This document shows positions 44,290 through 53,430 of a stretch of DNA of 64,000 nt, piece after piece. The stretch spans positions 1 through 64,000 of the forward strand of contig NZ_JBHTIU010000028.1 of the NCBI RefSeq assembly GCF_042677205.1. The letters are read 5' to 3'. The DNA is from Paenibacillus_L residui. Lineage in GTDB: Bacteria > Bacillota > Bacilli > Paenibacillales > NBRC-103111. Position numbers and translations under genes: made by a program. The stretch's first letter is position 1; every line of letters begins with the position of its first letter. The notes beneath the pieces were generated by a model. That model was not told where the DNA came from. It searched no databases and saw only the letters and a list, made by a program, of their open reading frames with translations.

Positions 44290-45897
44290 TTATTTCGAAT
44301 CCCAACGGTCATAGGCGGCCTGGTAGATTTCCACAACCCGATCCGCTCCCATTTTCTTCAATTGATCGCTATACTTATCCCAGTTGCTGAGCGGCTCTTG
44401 GCCCGTAACGAACTTCGCTTCCATCTGTTTCACATAAGTATCGAGATCCGAGCGCAATCTGGATGTTTCCTGCTGCTCCTCCTGTGTCTGGTATACTTTT
44501 GGATAAGGGACTTTGGCGTACGGCACCAGCTTCTCCAAGGTTTCTTTATCCAGCCAATCATCGAATTCGCCTCTCAGTCCTTGGCTCACCTTGGCATCCG
44601 CTACTCCCGGCGTCACAATGCCGTAGTCGGGAGTCAGCGTTGCCCTGTAGTCTTCCCGGTCGCCACCGCCAGGAACGGGCAGCCATTCTTTGATCTGCTT
44701 CTCTTTGTCCTTATACTTCCATAGGATTCCTTCCGGACCTTGGCCGAACAACGTCGCCCCTTCATAAGTATACAGGTAATCGATCCAGCGCATGGTCGCT
44801 TCCGGGGACGGATTGCTGCTCGTAATCGCGAACGCGCCCGTTGACAGGCCGGGATGCTTGCCGTAAACCGGGGCATCGACCATGTCGCTCTTCACAGGCA
44901 GCATCATCGGATCGTCCGTGCCCGGCTCCCCGCCTAACGTGAAGTATGGATGATAGTCGGAGAACAGCGCCACTTGATTGTTTTTCCCTTTGGCTTTCTT
45001 CTGATCGTCCGTTTGGGAGAAGGTTTCCTTATCCAGCAGGCCTTCGTTCCACAGCCGGTTCAGAAAGGTCAGATAGCCCTTATATCCTTCTTCCATCGGA
45101 GTATAATGAACTTTACCGTCTTTATCGGCATAGATCACTTCGCCGTAGATTCCCCAGAAGCCCAGCATGAACATCCGAATATCATCCAGCTTGACGGACA
45201 CGAGCGGAATTTCGTCCTGCTTGCCGTTGCCGTTCGGATCTTCTTCCTTAACCCTTTTCAGATAGGTGTACAGCTCTTCCGTAGTCTCCGGCAGTTTATC
45301 CATGTTGAGCGCTTTCAGAAATTTGCCGTTATACCACATAGGGCCCCGATACCAGACAGCGGACAGGTCGATGCGCGGCAGGGAGTATATATGCCCATCC
45401 GGCGTCGTAATCGATTTGCGAATGTCCGGGTGTTTATCCAGCACCTTCTTAATGTTCGGTGCGTACTGGTCGATCAATTCCTCCAGCGGCACAAGAAGCC
45501 CCTGTCCCCCATAGTTGACTTCCTCGGCCGACGTAATCTGTGCCGCATAGAAAATATCCGGCAAATCTCCGCTGGCGAAGACCAGGTTCTTCTTCGTATC
45601 GAAGCTGTCCAGCGGGGCATTGCGGAACTGCAGCTTGATGCCCGTCAGCTTCTCCATTTCCTGGAATACAACCATATCCTGCCAGTTCTGAATTCCGACA
45701 TCGGGTCCCATCATCGTTAAGGAGAGCGGTTCGTTCACGATCGGGAATCCTTCTTTATTGACATGGCTTCCCGAGACCGGATCCTTATGCTCCGGGTTGT
45801 CTGCTCCCTGCTTGTCGGGTGAACTGCAACCCGCCAACACTGTCATGAGCATTGTCGCAGCCAACGCAGCCGCCCGCATGTTGATAAGCTGTTGCAT
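44290..45897 (-). CDS. Extracellular sugar-binding lipoprotein of ABC importer (LplA-like)
   Basis: The 535-residue lipoprotein has a signal peptide ending in the lipobox LAGC (lipidated Cys near 22), then a long type-1 solute-binding fold (VVFQEMEKLTGIKLQFRNAP, FASGDLPDIFYAA, STGAFAITSSNPSPEATMRW). Members of 500-560 residues are typical of Paenibacillus oligosaccharide importers. GGGAGGAAG fixes ATG 45897. It is the last gene of the permease operon and is convergent with the AraC regulator gene. No ATPase gene is included; a shared MsmX-type ATPase is expected. Confidence 0.9.
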   Translation of the reverse strand: MQQLINMRAAALAATMLMTVLAGCSSPDKQGADNPEHKDPVSGSHVNKEGFPIVNEPLSLTMMGPDVGIQNWQDMVVFQEMEKLTGIKLQFRNAPLDSFDTKKNLVFASGDLPDIFYAAQITSAEEVNYGGQGLLVPLEELIDQYAPNIKKVLDKHPDIRKSITTPDGHIYSLPRIDLSAVWYRGPMWYNGKFLKALNMDKLPETTEELYTYLKRVKEEDPNGNGKQDEIPLVSVKLDDIRMFMLGFWGIYGEVIYADKDGKVHYTPMEEGYKGYLTFLNRLWNEGLLDKETFSQTDDQKKAKGKNNQVALFSDYHPYFTLGGEPGTDDPMMLPVKSDMVDAPVYGKHPGLSTGAFAITSSNPSPEATMRWIDYLYTYEGATLFGQGPEGILWKYKDKEKQIKEWLPVPGGGDREDYRATLTPDYGIVTPGVADAKVSQGLRGEFDDWLDKETLEKLVPYAKVPYPKVYQTQEEQQETSRLRSDLDTYVKQMEAKFVTGQEPLSNWDKYSDQLKKMGADRVVEIYQAAYDRWDSK

Positions 45898-45985
45898 GCT
45901 TGCTTCCTCCCTTATTCTGTTCATGATTTGAAAAGCATCCGACACCAAAGCAATTGTGTGAAGAATGGGGTTCCAGATCAAGGAA

Positions 45986-46897
45986 TCAGCCTTTGACCGA
46001 ACCGATCATAACCCCTTGCACAAAGTACCTCTGCACAAATGGATAGACGACGATAACCGGCAGCGACGATACAATAATTACTGCATATTTCACGAGCGCG
46101 GCTACTTCCGCCTTGTTGTTCATAGCCGCTGCGACCGATGAATCGATCGCCGCTCCTTTGGTCATGGCGGACATCTCCTGCAGAACGAGAATCTGGCGCA
46201 AAATCATTTGCAGCGGGTATTTCGTTTCTTCGTTCAAATAAATGAGCGCTCCAAAATAGCTGTTCCAATGCCCGACCCCATAGAACAAAGCCATAACGGC
46301 AATGATTGGCGTCGACAGCGGCAGGACGACCTTGACGAACAGTCTGAGATTGGTGCAGCCGTCGATGTGAGCGGCCTCCTGCAATTCCTTCGGAATCGTT
46401 GATTGGAAGAAGGTGCGGGCGACGATGATATTCCATACGGACGCGGCTCCCGGCAGGATGAGCGCCCACATGGTGTTGACGAGCCCCAAATTTTTGACAA
46501 GCAGGTATCCGGGTACCAGACCGCCGCCGAAAAACATGGTAAACAAAAACATCCCCATGAAGAAGTTTCGTCCGATAAAATCTTTACGGCTCAATGCATA
46601 GGCCGCGGGCAGCGTGACAAACAAATTGACTGCCGTCCCCACCAGCGTATAGATGATTGTATTTTTGTAGCCGGACCATATTTTGGCGTTCTCGAATACC
46701 CTCATATAGCCTTCGAACGTTATTCCCTTAGGAAATAACCACATCTCCCCCGAATTGACCAGCTTCGGATCACTGATCGATGCGCTGATAATATACAGAA
46801 TCGGGTACGCCACAATGATGAAGGCCAATACAAGATATATATAGTTGAAGACGATGAAAATTTTATCCGCTTTCGTTTCTTTCACGGCGGCTGCCAT
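45986..46897 (-). CDS. Sugar ABC transporter permease (LplC-like)
   Basis: The 303-residue permease has six predicted helices and the EAA loop with EAAHIDGCTNLRLFVKVVLP, through which the ATPase couples. AAAGGAGGGGG precedes the ATG, 15 bases after the stop of the other permease gene. It imports the ligand of the lipoprotein at 44290. Confidence 0.92.
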   Translation of the reverse strand: MAAAVKETKADKIFIVFNYIYLVLAFIIVAYPILYIISASISDPKLVNSGEMWLFPKGITFEGYMRVFENAKIWSGYKNTIIYTLVGTAVNLFVTLPAAYALSRKDFIGRNFFMGMFLFTMFFGGGLVPGYLLVKNLGLVNTMWALILPGAASVWNIIVARTFFQSTIPKELQEAAHIDGCTNLRLFVKVVLPLSTPIIAVMALFYGVGHWNSYFGALIYLNEETKYPLQMILRQILVLQEMSAMTKGAAIDSSVAAAMNNKAEVAALVKYAVIIVSSLPVIVVYPFVQRYFVQGVMIGSVKG

Positions 46898-46912
46898 ACA
46901 GCACCCCCTCCT

Positions 46913-47890
46913 TTACCACAAGCTGGTTTCGTTGGTGCGGCGCGCAATTTGATTGACAGTAACGAGCAATATGGCATTAACTACCGAATTAAATAAGCCT
47001 ACTGCCGTGGAGAAGCTGTATTGGGCATCCAACAGACCGGACCGATAAACGAAAGTGGAAATAACATCTGAGGCTTCCATGTTAAGGGGGTTCTGAAGGA
47101 GTAATATCTTTTCAAAACCAACGCCCAGAATACTGCCCATGTTCAGGATGAGCAATATCGTAATGGTAGGAATGATGGCCGGAATATTGATGTTCCAAAT
47201 TCTCTGCCAACGGCTTGCGCCATCCATAATGGCCGCCTCATAAAGCTGTGGATCTACCCCGGACAGGGCAGCCAGATAGATAACCGTTCCCCATCCTGTA
47301 CTCTGCCAGACGCCGGACAGGACGTACACCGTCTTGAACCAGGCCGGATCGGTCAGGAATGCCGGCGCATCGATTCCTAGAAAATTCAACATATGAATAA
47401 TGATTCCCGTCGTTGGCGATAAGAACGTGATAATAATGCCGGCCATCACGACCACGGAAATAAAATGAGGCGCATAGGTAACGGTTTGCACAGCTCTTTT
47501 GAAAAAAACATTCTTGGCTTCATTAAAGGATAACGCCAGAATGATGGGAAGCGGAAAGCCAACCGCTAATTCGTACAGGCTGATACTGAGCGTATTCCAC
47601 AGCAGATCCCAGAAATAGTAGGAGTTGAAAAATCGTTCGAAATGATCGAATCCTACCCAAGGGCTTCCCAAAATTCCCTTCGTGGGAATAAAGTTTTTGA
47701 AAGCGATCTGTATTCCATACATAGGGACATAGTGAAAGATCAGGAAGTAAAAGAACGCTGGGGCAATAAACAAATAGAGCTCCCAGTTTTTGAGCAGCTT
47801 TCTCCGGAACGACTTTCTCTTGCTTAACTTGTCGTCGACCTTGACGGGTTCCAAATTCACGGCAAGAGTGTTCCTTCCGTTGTCTCGCAT
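46913..47890 (-). CDS. Sugar ABC transporter permease (LplB-like)
   Basis: The 325-residue permease has a cytoplasmic N-terminus (RKSFRRKLLKNWELYLF), about six helices and the EAA loop YEAAIMDGASRWQRIWNINIP. GGAGGGAGG fixes ATG 47890, 16 codons inside the open frame. First gene of the importer operon; a cre-like site lies 64 bases upstream. Confidence 0.92.
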   Translation of the reverse strand: MRDNGRNTLAVNLEPVKVDDKLSKRKSFRRKLLKNWELYLFIAPAFFYFLIFHYVPMYGIQIAFKNFIPTKGILGSPWVGFDHFERFFNSYYFWDLLWNTLSISLYELAVGFPLPIILALSFNEAKNVFFKRAVQTVTYAPHFISVVVMAGIIITFLSPTTGIIIHMLNFLGIDAPAFLTDPAWFKTVYVLSGVWQSTGWGTVIYLAALSGVDPQLYEAAIMDGASRWQRIWNINIPAIIPTITILLILNMGSILGVGFEKILLLQNPLNMEASDVISTFVYRSGLLDAQYSFSTAVGLFNSVVNAILLVTVNQIARRTNETSLW

Positions 47891-47953
47891 CGGATCCTCC
47901 CTCCTTGGCAAGTGTTCCAGTACATTGTCGTTATGCATAACGCCGCGCCCTTT

Positions 47954-47969
47954 AGGATAGCGCTTTCAA
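47954..47969 (-). promoter_or_regulatory. CcpA cre-like site upstream of the sugar importer
   Basis: On the minus strand TTGAAAGCGCTATCCT fits the cre consensus WTGNNARCGNWWWCAW with one mismatch. Located 64 bases before the first permease gene, it would give glucose repression of the importer. Confidence 0.55.
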
Positions 47970-48386
47970 TCAAGATTGTAGACAATTTCTATGAAGAACG
48001 TAAATATGTCGATTATGTATTGTCAGTGTTATCGGATAAATTCGCGTGGGGGCCGGATTTGACGCTACCGCTCTCCCCCTTCTGCCCGCCGCAAATACCG
48101 TAAAATTGGTCATAATTGATGTGGGGATACCAAGTCAAAATCTACATATGTTTCGTTTCGGAAAAGGCCTTATATGGGGTAGGGATCAAATGAAGACATG
48201 TAGCGCAGCAACAACGCGCACCGGGGGAGGCGCGCGTTGTGAAAGACCGGTGATTTGGGAAGCGGTTGTTAATCATTTGCGATTGACTCGTTCCCTCTTA
48301 TCCTTGTTGGGACAGCTCAGCTTTGTGTAATCCTCTTTGTTTGTTTAGAACGAGTCATTCTATAGGAGCGGTTCTATGCCCCCACC
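47970..48386. other. Intergenic region without a gene
   Basis: Open frames here (48046-48330 and others) lack coding character. An 8-bp stem CAACGCGC/GCGCGTTG at 48212-48239 has no T-run. Confidence 0.4.
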
Positions 48387-48926
48387 TTATAAATTCTCTC
48401 CGCAGCGTTTCATAAATCGCATAATAACGACGGTCAGAATAATGGAAAAGACAAACAAAGCAATAATTAAAATAAAAGCTAACGGCGGAATGATAAACAT
48501 AACGATGGCCAAAATAGCGGCCACCTGCAGCAGCAGGTATTGCGTCCACCTCTTCTCCGCCTCTTCGTAGATCTGTGTCTTCCCCTGGTGGTTGGCCATC
48601 TCCTTAATCCCCATGAACAAATGATGGACAAGGATCAGACCCAGTATTAACGAAACGATTCCGATAAGTAGACCTAATAGGTTGAAATGAACTCCACCGT
48701 CCGTATTAGGCTGTTCATAGATGCTGAAAATAGATACGGCAATCATGACGAGATTCAGGGTTCCCGCCTTTTTGAAATAGGGGCTGTGTCCGGCCAACGT
48801 GCTGAATCCTACGGCAAACAAAATATAACCGATGATATCCGGCAAAATATCAAAGCCTTGGACTCTAAAATCAATCATGATGAACAGAAAACCCCAGAAT
48901 AGCTTGTCAAAGCCCGCTTTTACCAT
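48387..48926 (-). CDS. Predicted integral membrane protein, function unknown
   Basis: The 179-residue protein has about five predicted helices (for example LFWGFLFIMIDFRVQGFDIL, DIIGYILFAVGFSTLAG, LLGLLIGIVSLILGLILVHHLFMG, LLLQVAAILAIVMFIIPPLAFILI) with a charged cytoplasmic loop between (KEMANHQGKTQIYEEAEKRW). AGAGAGG lies upstream of the ATG. It stands alone between the importer operon and the repair operon. No family recognised. Confidence 0.65.
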   Translation of the reverse strand: MVKAGFDKLFWGFLFIMIDFRVQGFDILPDIIGYILFAVGFSTLAGHSPYFKKAGTLNLVMIAVSIFSIYEQPNTDGGVHFNLLGLLIGIVSLILGLILVHHLFMGIKEMANHQGKTQIYEEAEKRWTQYLLLQVAAILAIVMFIIPPLAFILIIALFVFSIILTVVIMRFMKRCGENL

Positions 48927-49002
48927 TCCCTAACCTCTCTTCTCTTCCGCCATAGACGATATCCATTGACGATTTCTAATGGTACGGTCTCCATTATATA
49001 GC

Positions 49003-49029
49003 AAAACACTGACAGAAAGTCAGTGTTTT
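49003..49029. terminator. Bidirectional stem-loop terminator
   Basis: AAAACACTGAC pairs with GTCAGTGTTTT around AGAAA, with T-runs on both strands. It can end the adaA-ogt transcript on the minus strand. Confidence 0.8.
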
Positions 49030-49030
49030 T

Positions 49031-49154
49031 TACCACATTAGAAAGTTTAAGTTCATTAAAGCATTAAAATGGAACAACTTTCTAATTGGCATAAAAAGCT
49101 TCCTTTAAAACCGGGTTATTCGTCTTCGAAGAGGCTCCGTTAGGAGCTTTTTTT
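49031..49154 (-). repeat. Dispersed intergenic repeat, copy A (reverse orientation)
   Basis: About 124 bp, nearly identical to copies at 62115-62236 and 62835-62956. Read on the minus strand it holds a short GCTCC/GGAGC hairpin, the stretch GCCTCTTCGAAGACGAATAA and an inverted pair ATTAGAAAGTT/AACTTTCTAAT. On the plus strand the GCTCC-GTTA-GGAGC hairpin plus T7 also makes a terminator. Confidence 0.85.
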
Positions 49155-49219
49155 ATGACATCCAACCTCAATTTATTAACTCATCTTTCGAAAAGGGCCC
49201 CTGATGTCATTAACCATTT

Positions 49220-49765
49220 CTACTCTGCCCGTATACTTGTGCGAATGCCGTTCGTTTGCCGTTCAAGCTCAAGCAGCTCCGATTTCAGATCGATCCCCCC
49301 GCGATAGCCGACCAACTTAGCATTCTTTCCGATCACCCGATGACACGGAACGAAGATCGGCAGCGGATTGTTTGCATTCGCGGCACCGACGGCTCGGACC
49401 GCCTTCGGGCGCCGGACAGCGTCGGCCAATTCCGAATAGGACCTGGTTTGTCCATACGGAATTTGGCGCAGCTCATTCCATACCTGCTGCTGGAACGGGG
49501 TTCCCCCGGGGTCGAGCGGGCTTTCGAACCGGGTTCGAATCCCGTGAAAATATTCATCCAGCTCCCGGATATAGGAGGCTAGCCGGTCATCGCTGCGCAC
49601 CATGCGCGCCCTAGGATACCGCTTGATTATTTGCCGCTCCAGTCGAATAAAGGATTCGTTCGGCAGAGTTATGCAGCAAAGCCCTCGCTCGGACGCGGAC
49701 AGATAAAATTGTGAGCGGCCCCGGGAATACGGAGCCCAGTAAATGACCTCTTGGTTGCTGTTCAT
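49220..49765 (-). CDS. ogt: Methylated-DNA--protein-cysteine methyltransferase (Ogt/AdaB)
   Basis: The 181-residue suicide enzyme removes O6-methyl groups from guanine. It has the active site PCHRV with Cys141, the Arg finger/helix GQTRSYSELADAVRRPKAVRAVG and the asparagine hinge ANANNPLPIFVPCHR. GAGGCG lies before the ATG, which overlaps the stop of adaA (ATGA), so the two are co-translated as in the B. subtilis adaAB operon. Confidence 0.95.
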   Translation of the reverse strand: MNSNQEVIYWAPYSRGRSQFYLSASERGLCCITLPNESFIRLERQIIKRYPRARMVRSDDRLASYIRELDEYFHGIRTRFESPLDPGGTPFQQQVWNELRQIPYGQTRSYSELADAVRRPKAVRAVGAANANNPLPIFVPCHRVIGKNAKLVGYRGGIDLKSELLELERQTNGIRTSIRAE

Positions 49766-50346
49766 ATGGGTCGCCTCTTTTCTACTGCGTTGGCTGCAGC
49801 ATATTTGTGCAACTGGCGATATTCCGAAGGCGAATACCCCATGCTCTCACGGAAAACGGTTGTGAAATGGGAGGCTGTGCGAAAGCCGGTGGCCAGGGCG
49901 ATGTCGGTGATGTTCAGACCGGGTTCCTTCAGCTTCTCCACCGCGGTTTGGATCCGGATGTTCCGCAAATATTCGGCCGGTGTCATCCCGGTTACCCTCC
50001 GAAACGTGCGATGCAAATGCGAGGAGCTTGTATGCAGCACCTCTGCCAGTCTGTCCAGTGTCAAAGGTTTGTCATATTCACTCTCGATAAGCTCGGTTAC
50101 GCGAATAGCCATCTCTCCATCCGGCCCATACCGGATGGGATAATCCGGCCGGCATCGCTTGCACGCCCGAAAGCCTGACTTGCGGGCTTCCTCGGCAGTG
50201 GCAAATATGCGGGTATGCTCCTTCTTCGGGGTTTTGGACCGGCATGAAGGCAGACAATAGATTCTCGTTGATGCGACTCCATAGTAGAATCGGCCGTCGA
50301 AAGCGCCGTTGCATTCCACAATGGCCTTCCAATACTCCTCGTTCAT
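49762..50346 (-). CDS. adaA: AdaA-like methylphosphotriester-DNA methyltransferase and AraC activator
   Basis: The 194-residue protein combines an N-terminal Ada zinc domain with four cysteines C31, C35, C62 and C65 (STRIYCLPSCRSKTP...FRACKRCRP) and a C-terminal AraC helix-turn-helix (about 88-185). Methylation of the first cysteine by DNA methylphosphotriesters turns it into the activator of its own operon. GGGAGGTG 9 bases upstream supports ATG 50346 (MNEEYWKA), the usual family start. Confidence 0.93.
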   Translation of the reverse strand: MNEEYWKAIVECNGAFDGRFYYGVASTRIYCLPSCRSKTPKKEHTRIFATAEEARKSGFRACKRCRPDYPIRYGPDGEMAIRVTELIESEYDKPLTLDRLAEVLHTSSSHLHRTFRRVTGMTPAEYLRNIRIQTAVEKLKEPGLNITDIALATGFRTASHFTTVFRESMGYSPSEYRQLHKYAAANAVEKRRPI

Positions 50347-50523
50347 ACGATGACACCTCCCGATTTTCATTATAGGGTTTCGGCGGGAGAATGTTAATGC
50401 TGCGAGAATAAGAGAGCAAAAATCCGAAAGTCGATGAAGCATCGATTAACGAAGAACGAACGGGATTGGCTCAGCCTGCCGGTCAACATTATATGGAGGA
50501 GAATGTTATCGCTTGCTTCTCTT

Positions 50524-51861
50524 TCACTCGTAAGCGGCCTCCGACAAATGCCGTGTAAGCTCCCGAGCGTCCTCCAGCTCATCCAAGCTTAATATGATCT
50601 CTAAAATATCCGAAGCACGCGGACCTTTCACGATACGGTTAAACTTGTCCAGCAGCTCCGCCTCCGTTACCGGATGGTCCGGCGAACCTTTCGGGCAATC
50701 CCCGATTTCGCTGACCTTCTCCCCGTTCTTCAAGGTTACGATAACCTGCGTATATTTTACGTTGTCGGGAACTTCGAACACACGCGAACGTTTCATTTTC
50801 TGCATATATGCCCGAATCTCCTCACGGATCGGAACCCGTTGAAAATCGTCCGGATTTAAGCCTTGTCCGCTCAGGATCAAGGCTGCGATATATTCGATGC
50901 TGAACCTGCCCTCTTCCCCGTTGTCGGGCCGCTGATTAATCAATGCGGCATCGCTGTTATGCGTAAAGATGAACTCTATATCCCTGATCTGCGGGAAGGG
51001 AATCGGACCGATTTTCTCCAATGCATCCAGCCCATAGTAGGCTCCCGAGCAGAATGGATACAGCTTGAACCATAACCCGGGCGTAACGATGCGCAACGTA
51101 TGCCCGTTATCTTGAAGCAGCCACTGGCGGGCATGATTCCATCCTTGGCCGAATACGTTAAAGAAACCAAGCTTCCCATCCAGGCTTGTCTGGTTCGATT
51201 GAAAATCGGCGTCCGTCAAGAGCAGCGATCTCACCGCCGAGGATGCGGCCAAGCCGGCATGCAGCGGTTTGGTCTCCGTTCCGAAGTGGACGCGCAGCCC
51301 GCTGGCCTGAGTCGCGGCTAAACCGAGTGCCGAACAGGCCTCCTCCACCGTATACGACTTGAAATAAGCGCCGGCAAGGGTGGCCGCCAATACACCGGCG
51401 GTACTCGTATTGTGGAAGCCCTTCTCATAATGTTCGCTCGACAAGGCTTGAGCAATCCGGGCCATGGCCTCGACACCGATGATGTAAGCTTCCAACAAAC
51501 GGCGGCCTGTCATGCCGGCATCACATAACGCCAATAAAGCAGGCAAAATGACAGAGCTGGGATGCCCGCGCACTTCGATATGAACATCGTCGTAGTCCAA
51601 AGCGTGTCCCATAAAGCCGTTGATAAGTGCAGATTGGGAAGGAGAAACCTTCATCGGATGAAACAGCACGGGCGCGAGCGGATGCCCTCCTTCCAGTCTG
51701 GCCATCCGTATGAGCTTGGTCACCCCCGTATCCTCCTTGCCGGCGTATGAGGAGGCGATATAATCCACGAGGCCGTACTTTGCTTTTTCCAAGCCTTCCT
51801 CGGAAAAGGGAGTTTCCCACAGCTTTTTTACAAACGAGTATGTGACTGTCTCTTTGTCCAT
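50524..51861 (-). CDS. MmgE/PrpD family protein (YxeQ-like)
   Basis: The 445-residue protein is a full-length MmgE/PrpD member: KAKYGLVDYIASSYAG, the conserved INGFMGHALDYDDVH (metal/acid region), GHPSSVILPALLAL and FHNTSTAGVLAATLAGAYFK. Family members dehydrate methylcitrate or isomerise aconitate-like acids. A homologue (YxeQ) lies in the B. subtilis yxe operon. AAGGTGA precedes the ATG. A terminator stands between it and the ABC ATPase gene, so its expression may be lower than that of the transporter. Possible role: handling a C4 acid product. Confidence 0.87.
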   Translation of the reverse strand: MDKETVTYSFVKKLWETPFSEEGLEKAKYGLVDYIASSYAGKEDTGVTKLIRMARLEGGHPLAPVLFHPMKVSPSQSALINGFMGHALDYDDVHIEVRGHPSSVILPALLALCDAGMTGRRLLEAYIIGVEAMARIAQALSSEHYEKGFHNTSTAGVLAATLAGAYFKSYTVEEACSALGLAATQASGLRVHFGTETKPLHAGLAASSAVRSLLLTDADFQSNQTSLDGKLGFFNVFGQGWNHARQWLLQDNGHTLRIVTPGLWFKLYPFCSGAYYGLDALEKIGPIPFPQIRDIEFIFTHNSDAALINQRPDNGEEGRFSIEYIAALILSGQGLNPDDFQRVPIREEIRAYMQKMKRSRVFEVPDNVKYTQVIVTLKNGEKVSEIGDCPKGSPDHPVTEAELLDKFNRIVKGPRASDILEIILSLDELEDARELTRHLSEAAYE

Positions 51862-51897
51862 CGTTCATGCTCACCTTCACTTTCAATAGATTGAAGC

Positions 51898-51947
51898 AGA
51901 AAAAAAAAGAAGCTGCGGAAGTACCAGGTATCTGGCTCCTCCACAGC
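51898..51947 (-). terminator. Intrinsic terminator inside the gene cluster
   Basis: On the minus strand GCTGTGGAGG...CTTCCGCAGC forms a long stem with ATAC loop region, followed by TTCTTTTTTTTT. It lies between the ATPase stop (51964) and the MmgE/PrpD start (51861), only about 38 bases before the latter, so read-through is needed unless another promoter exists. Confidence 0.75.
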
Positions 51948-51963
51948 ACTCCTTGGGAAACAA

Positions 51964-52713
51964 TCAACTCGGATTCGAATCAGAACCTAGATGCTTAAGG
52001 AATTGCTTGGTCCGTTCCTCCCGGGGGTGATTGAAAAATTCTTTGGACGTCCCTTGCTCCACAATGTTGCCATTTGCTATAAAAATGACATGATCGGACA
52101 CTTCACGGGCAAAATCCATTTCATGCGTTACGATAATCATTGTTGTTTTCATCTCTGCTATCGACTTTATGACCTGCAGCACCTCCGAGACCAGCTCGGG
52201 GTCCAGGGATGATGTCGGCTCGTCGAACAATATGGCGTGCGGTCTCATGGCAAGGGCGCGGGCGATGCTGACTCGCTGCTGCTGGCCTCCTGATAGAGTT
52301 GCCGGGTAGTTGTCTTTCTTGCTTTCCAGCCCGACCTGCTTCAGCAATTCCATGCCGATCTCGTTCGCTTCTTTCTTAGGCATTTTCTTCACAACGATCA
52401 AGGATTCCGTAATATTTTGCAGGGCCGTTTTATTTTTGAACAGATTATAGTTCTGGAACACCATCGCTGTTTGCGAACGCAATTGCTGAATTTCCTTGCG
52501 CGTGCAGCTTTCCGCATTCAATCGCGCATTTCCGATTTCAATCAAACCGGCATCGGGCTTCTCCAGGAAATTCAGGCAGCGGATCAACGTAGATTTGCCA
52601 GACCCGGAAGGGCCGATGATCGAGAGCACTTCCCCGTCCTTCACTTCGAGATCGATCCCGTTCAAGACCACCAAGTCGTTGAAGCTCTTTCTTAAATTAG
52701 TGACTTTTATCAT
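51964..52713 (-). CDS. Polar amino-acid ABC transporter ATP-binding protein (YxeO/TcyN-like)
   Basis: The 249-residue ATPase has Walker A GPSGSGKST, Q-loop VFQNYNLF, signature LSGGQQQR, Walker B ILFDEPTSSLDP and H-loop VTHEM. Closest in type to GlnQ/TcyN/YxeO proteins. AAGGTGA overlaps a first ATG (52719) and sits 6 bases before the ATG at 52713, which is chosen. It lies 12 bases after the permease gene. Confidence 0.92.
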   Translation of the reverse strand: MIKVTNLRKSFNDLVVLNGIDLEVKDGEVLSIIGPSGSGKSTLIRCLNFLEKPDAGLIEIGNARLNAESCTRKEIQQLRSQTAMVFQNYNLFKNKTALQNITESLIVVKKMPKKEANEIGMELLKQVGLESKKDNYPATLSGGQQQRVSIARALAMRPHAILFDEPTSSLDPELVSEVLQVIKSIAEMKTTMIIVTHEMDFAREVSDHVIFIANGNIVEQGTSKEFFNHPREERTKQFLKHLGSDSNPS

Positions 52714-52725
52714 AATCATTCACCT

Positions 52726-53397
52726 TTATGTCTTGTATGGGCGATCCAAAAATTTTTCCAGCCGTTCCTGCAGATAGGAATAGACGACAATCAGTCCCCA
52801 ATAGATCAAGGCAACCGCCAGGTAAGCTTCAAAGAAGCGGAACGATTCTGCGGCCTGCATTTTGGCCTCGGCGAAAATTTCCACAACCCCCAGGGTAAAA
52901 GCGAGGGAGGTTTCTTTAATGAGACTGATAAAAATGTTACCCGTAGCCGGCAGTGCAATACGTGCCGCTTGAGGCAGAATAACCCGGCGGTAAGCCTGCA
53001 TCTTCGTCATACCGCCAGTCAGACAGGCTTCCATCTGACCTTTCTCCACTGCCAGGAAGGCCGCGCGGAAAATTTCCGCCAGGAAGGCCGCCTGCTTGAA
53101 TCCAAAACCGATAATGGCCGCGGTTACGGCATCCATTTTCGAGAAGAACGGGAACAGCTGCGGCAGTCCGTAATAGATCAGAAACAATTGGACAAGCATC
53201 GGAATGGCGCGGAAAAATGAAATATAAACGCCGGCCAGCGACCGCAATACTTTGAGCTGACTATTGCGGATTAAGGCCAGAACCAAACCGATGACTACCG
53301 CGATAATCATGGAAACAACCGCGATCAACAGTGTAATCGGAATGTACTTGGCTATTTTGGGCAGCAGCTCGAAAATATAGGATGGATCAAAATTCAT
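52726..53397 (-). CDS. Polar amino-acid ABC transporter permease (YxeN/TcyL-like)
   Basis: The 223-residue permease has about five helices, the HisM-type signature SFFRAIPMLVQLFLIYYGLP and the EAA-like loop GGMTKMQAYRRVILPQA. One permease gene implies a homodimer. It follows the binding-protein gene by 33 bases. Confidence 0.92.
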   Translation of the reverse strand: MNFDPSYIFELLPKIAKYIPITLLIAVVSMIIAVVIGLVLALIRNSQLKVLRSLAGVYISFFRAIPMLVQLFLIYYGLPQLFPFFSKMDAVTAAIIGFGFKQAAFLAEIFRAAFLAVEKGQMEACLTGGMTKMQAYRRVILPQAARIALPATGNIFISLIKETSLAFTLGVVEIFAEAKMQAAESFRFFEAYLAVALIYWGLIVVYSYLQERLEKFLDRPYKT

Positions 53398-53430
53398 GTC
53401 TTATCACTCACTCGCAATAGAGCAAGACCA

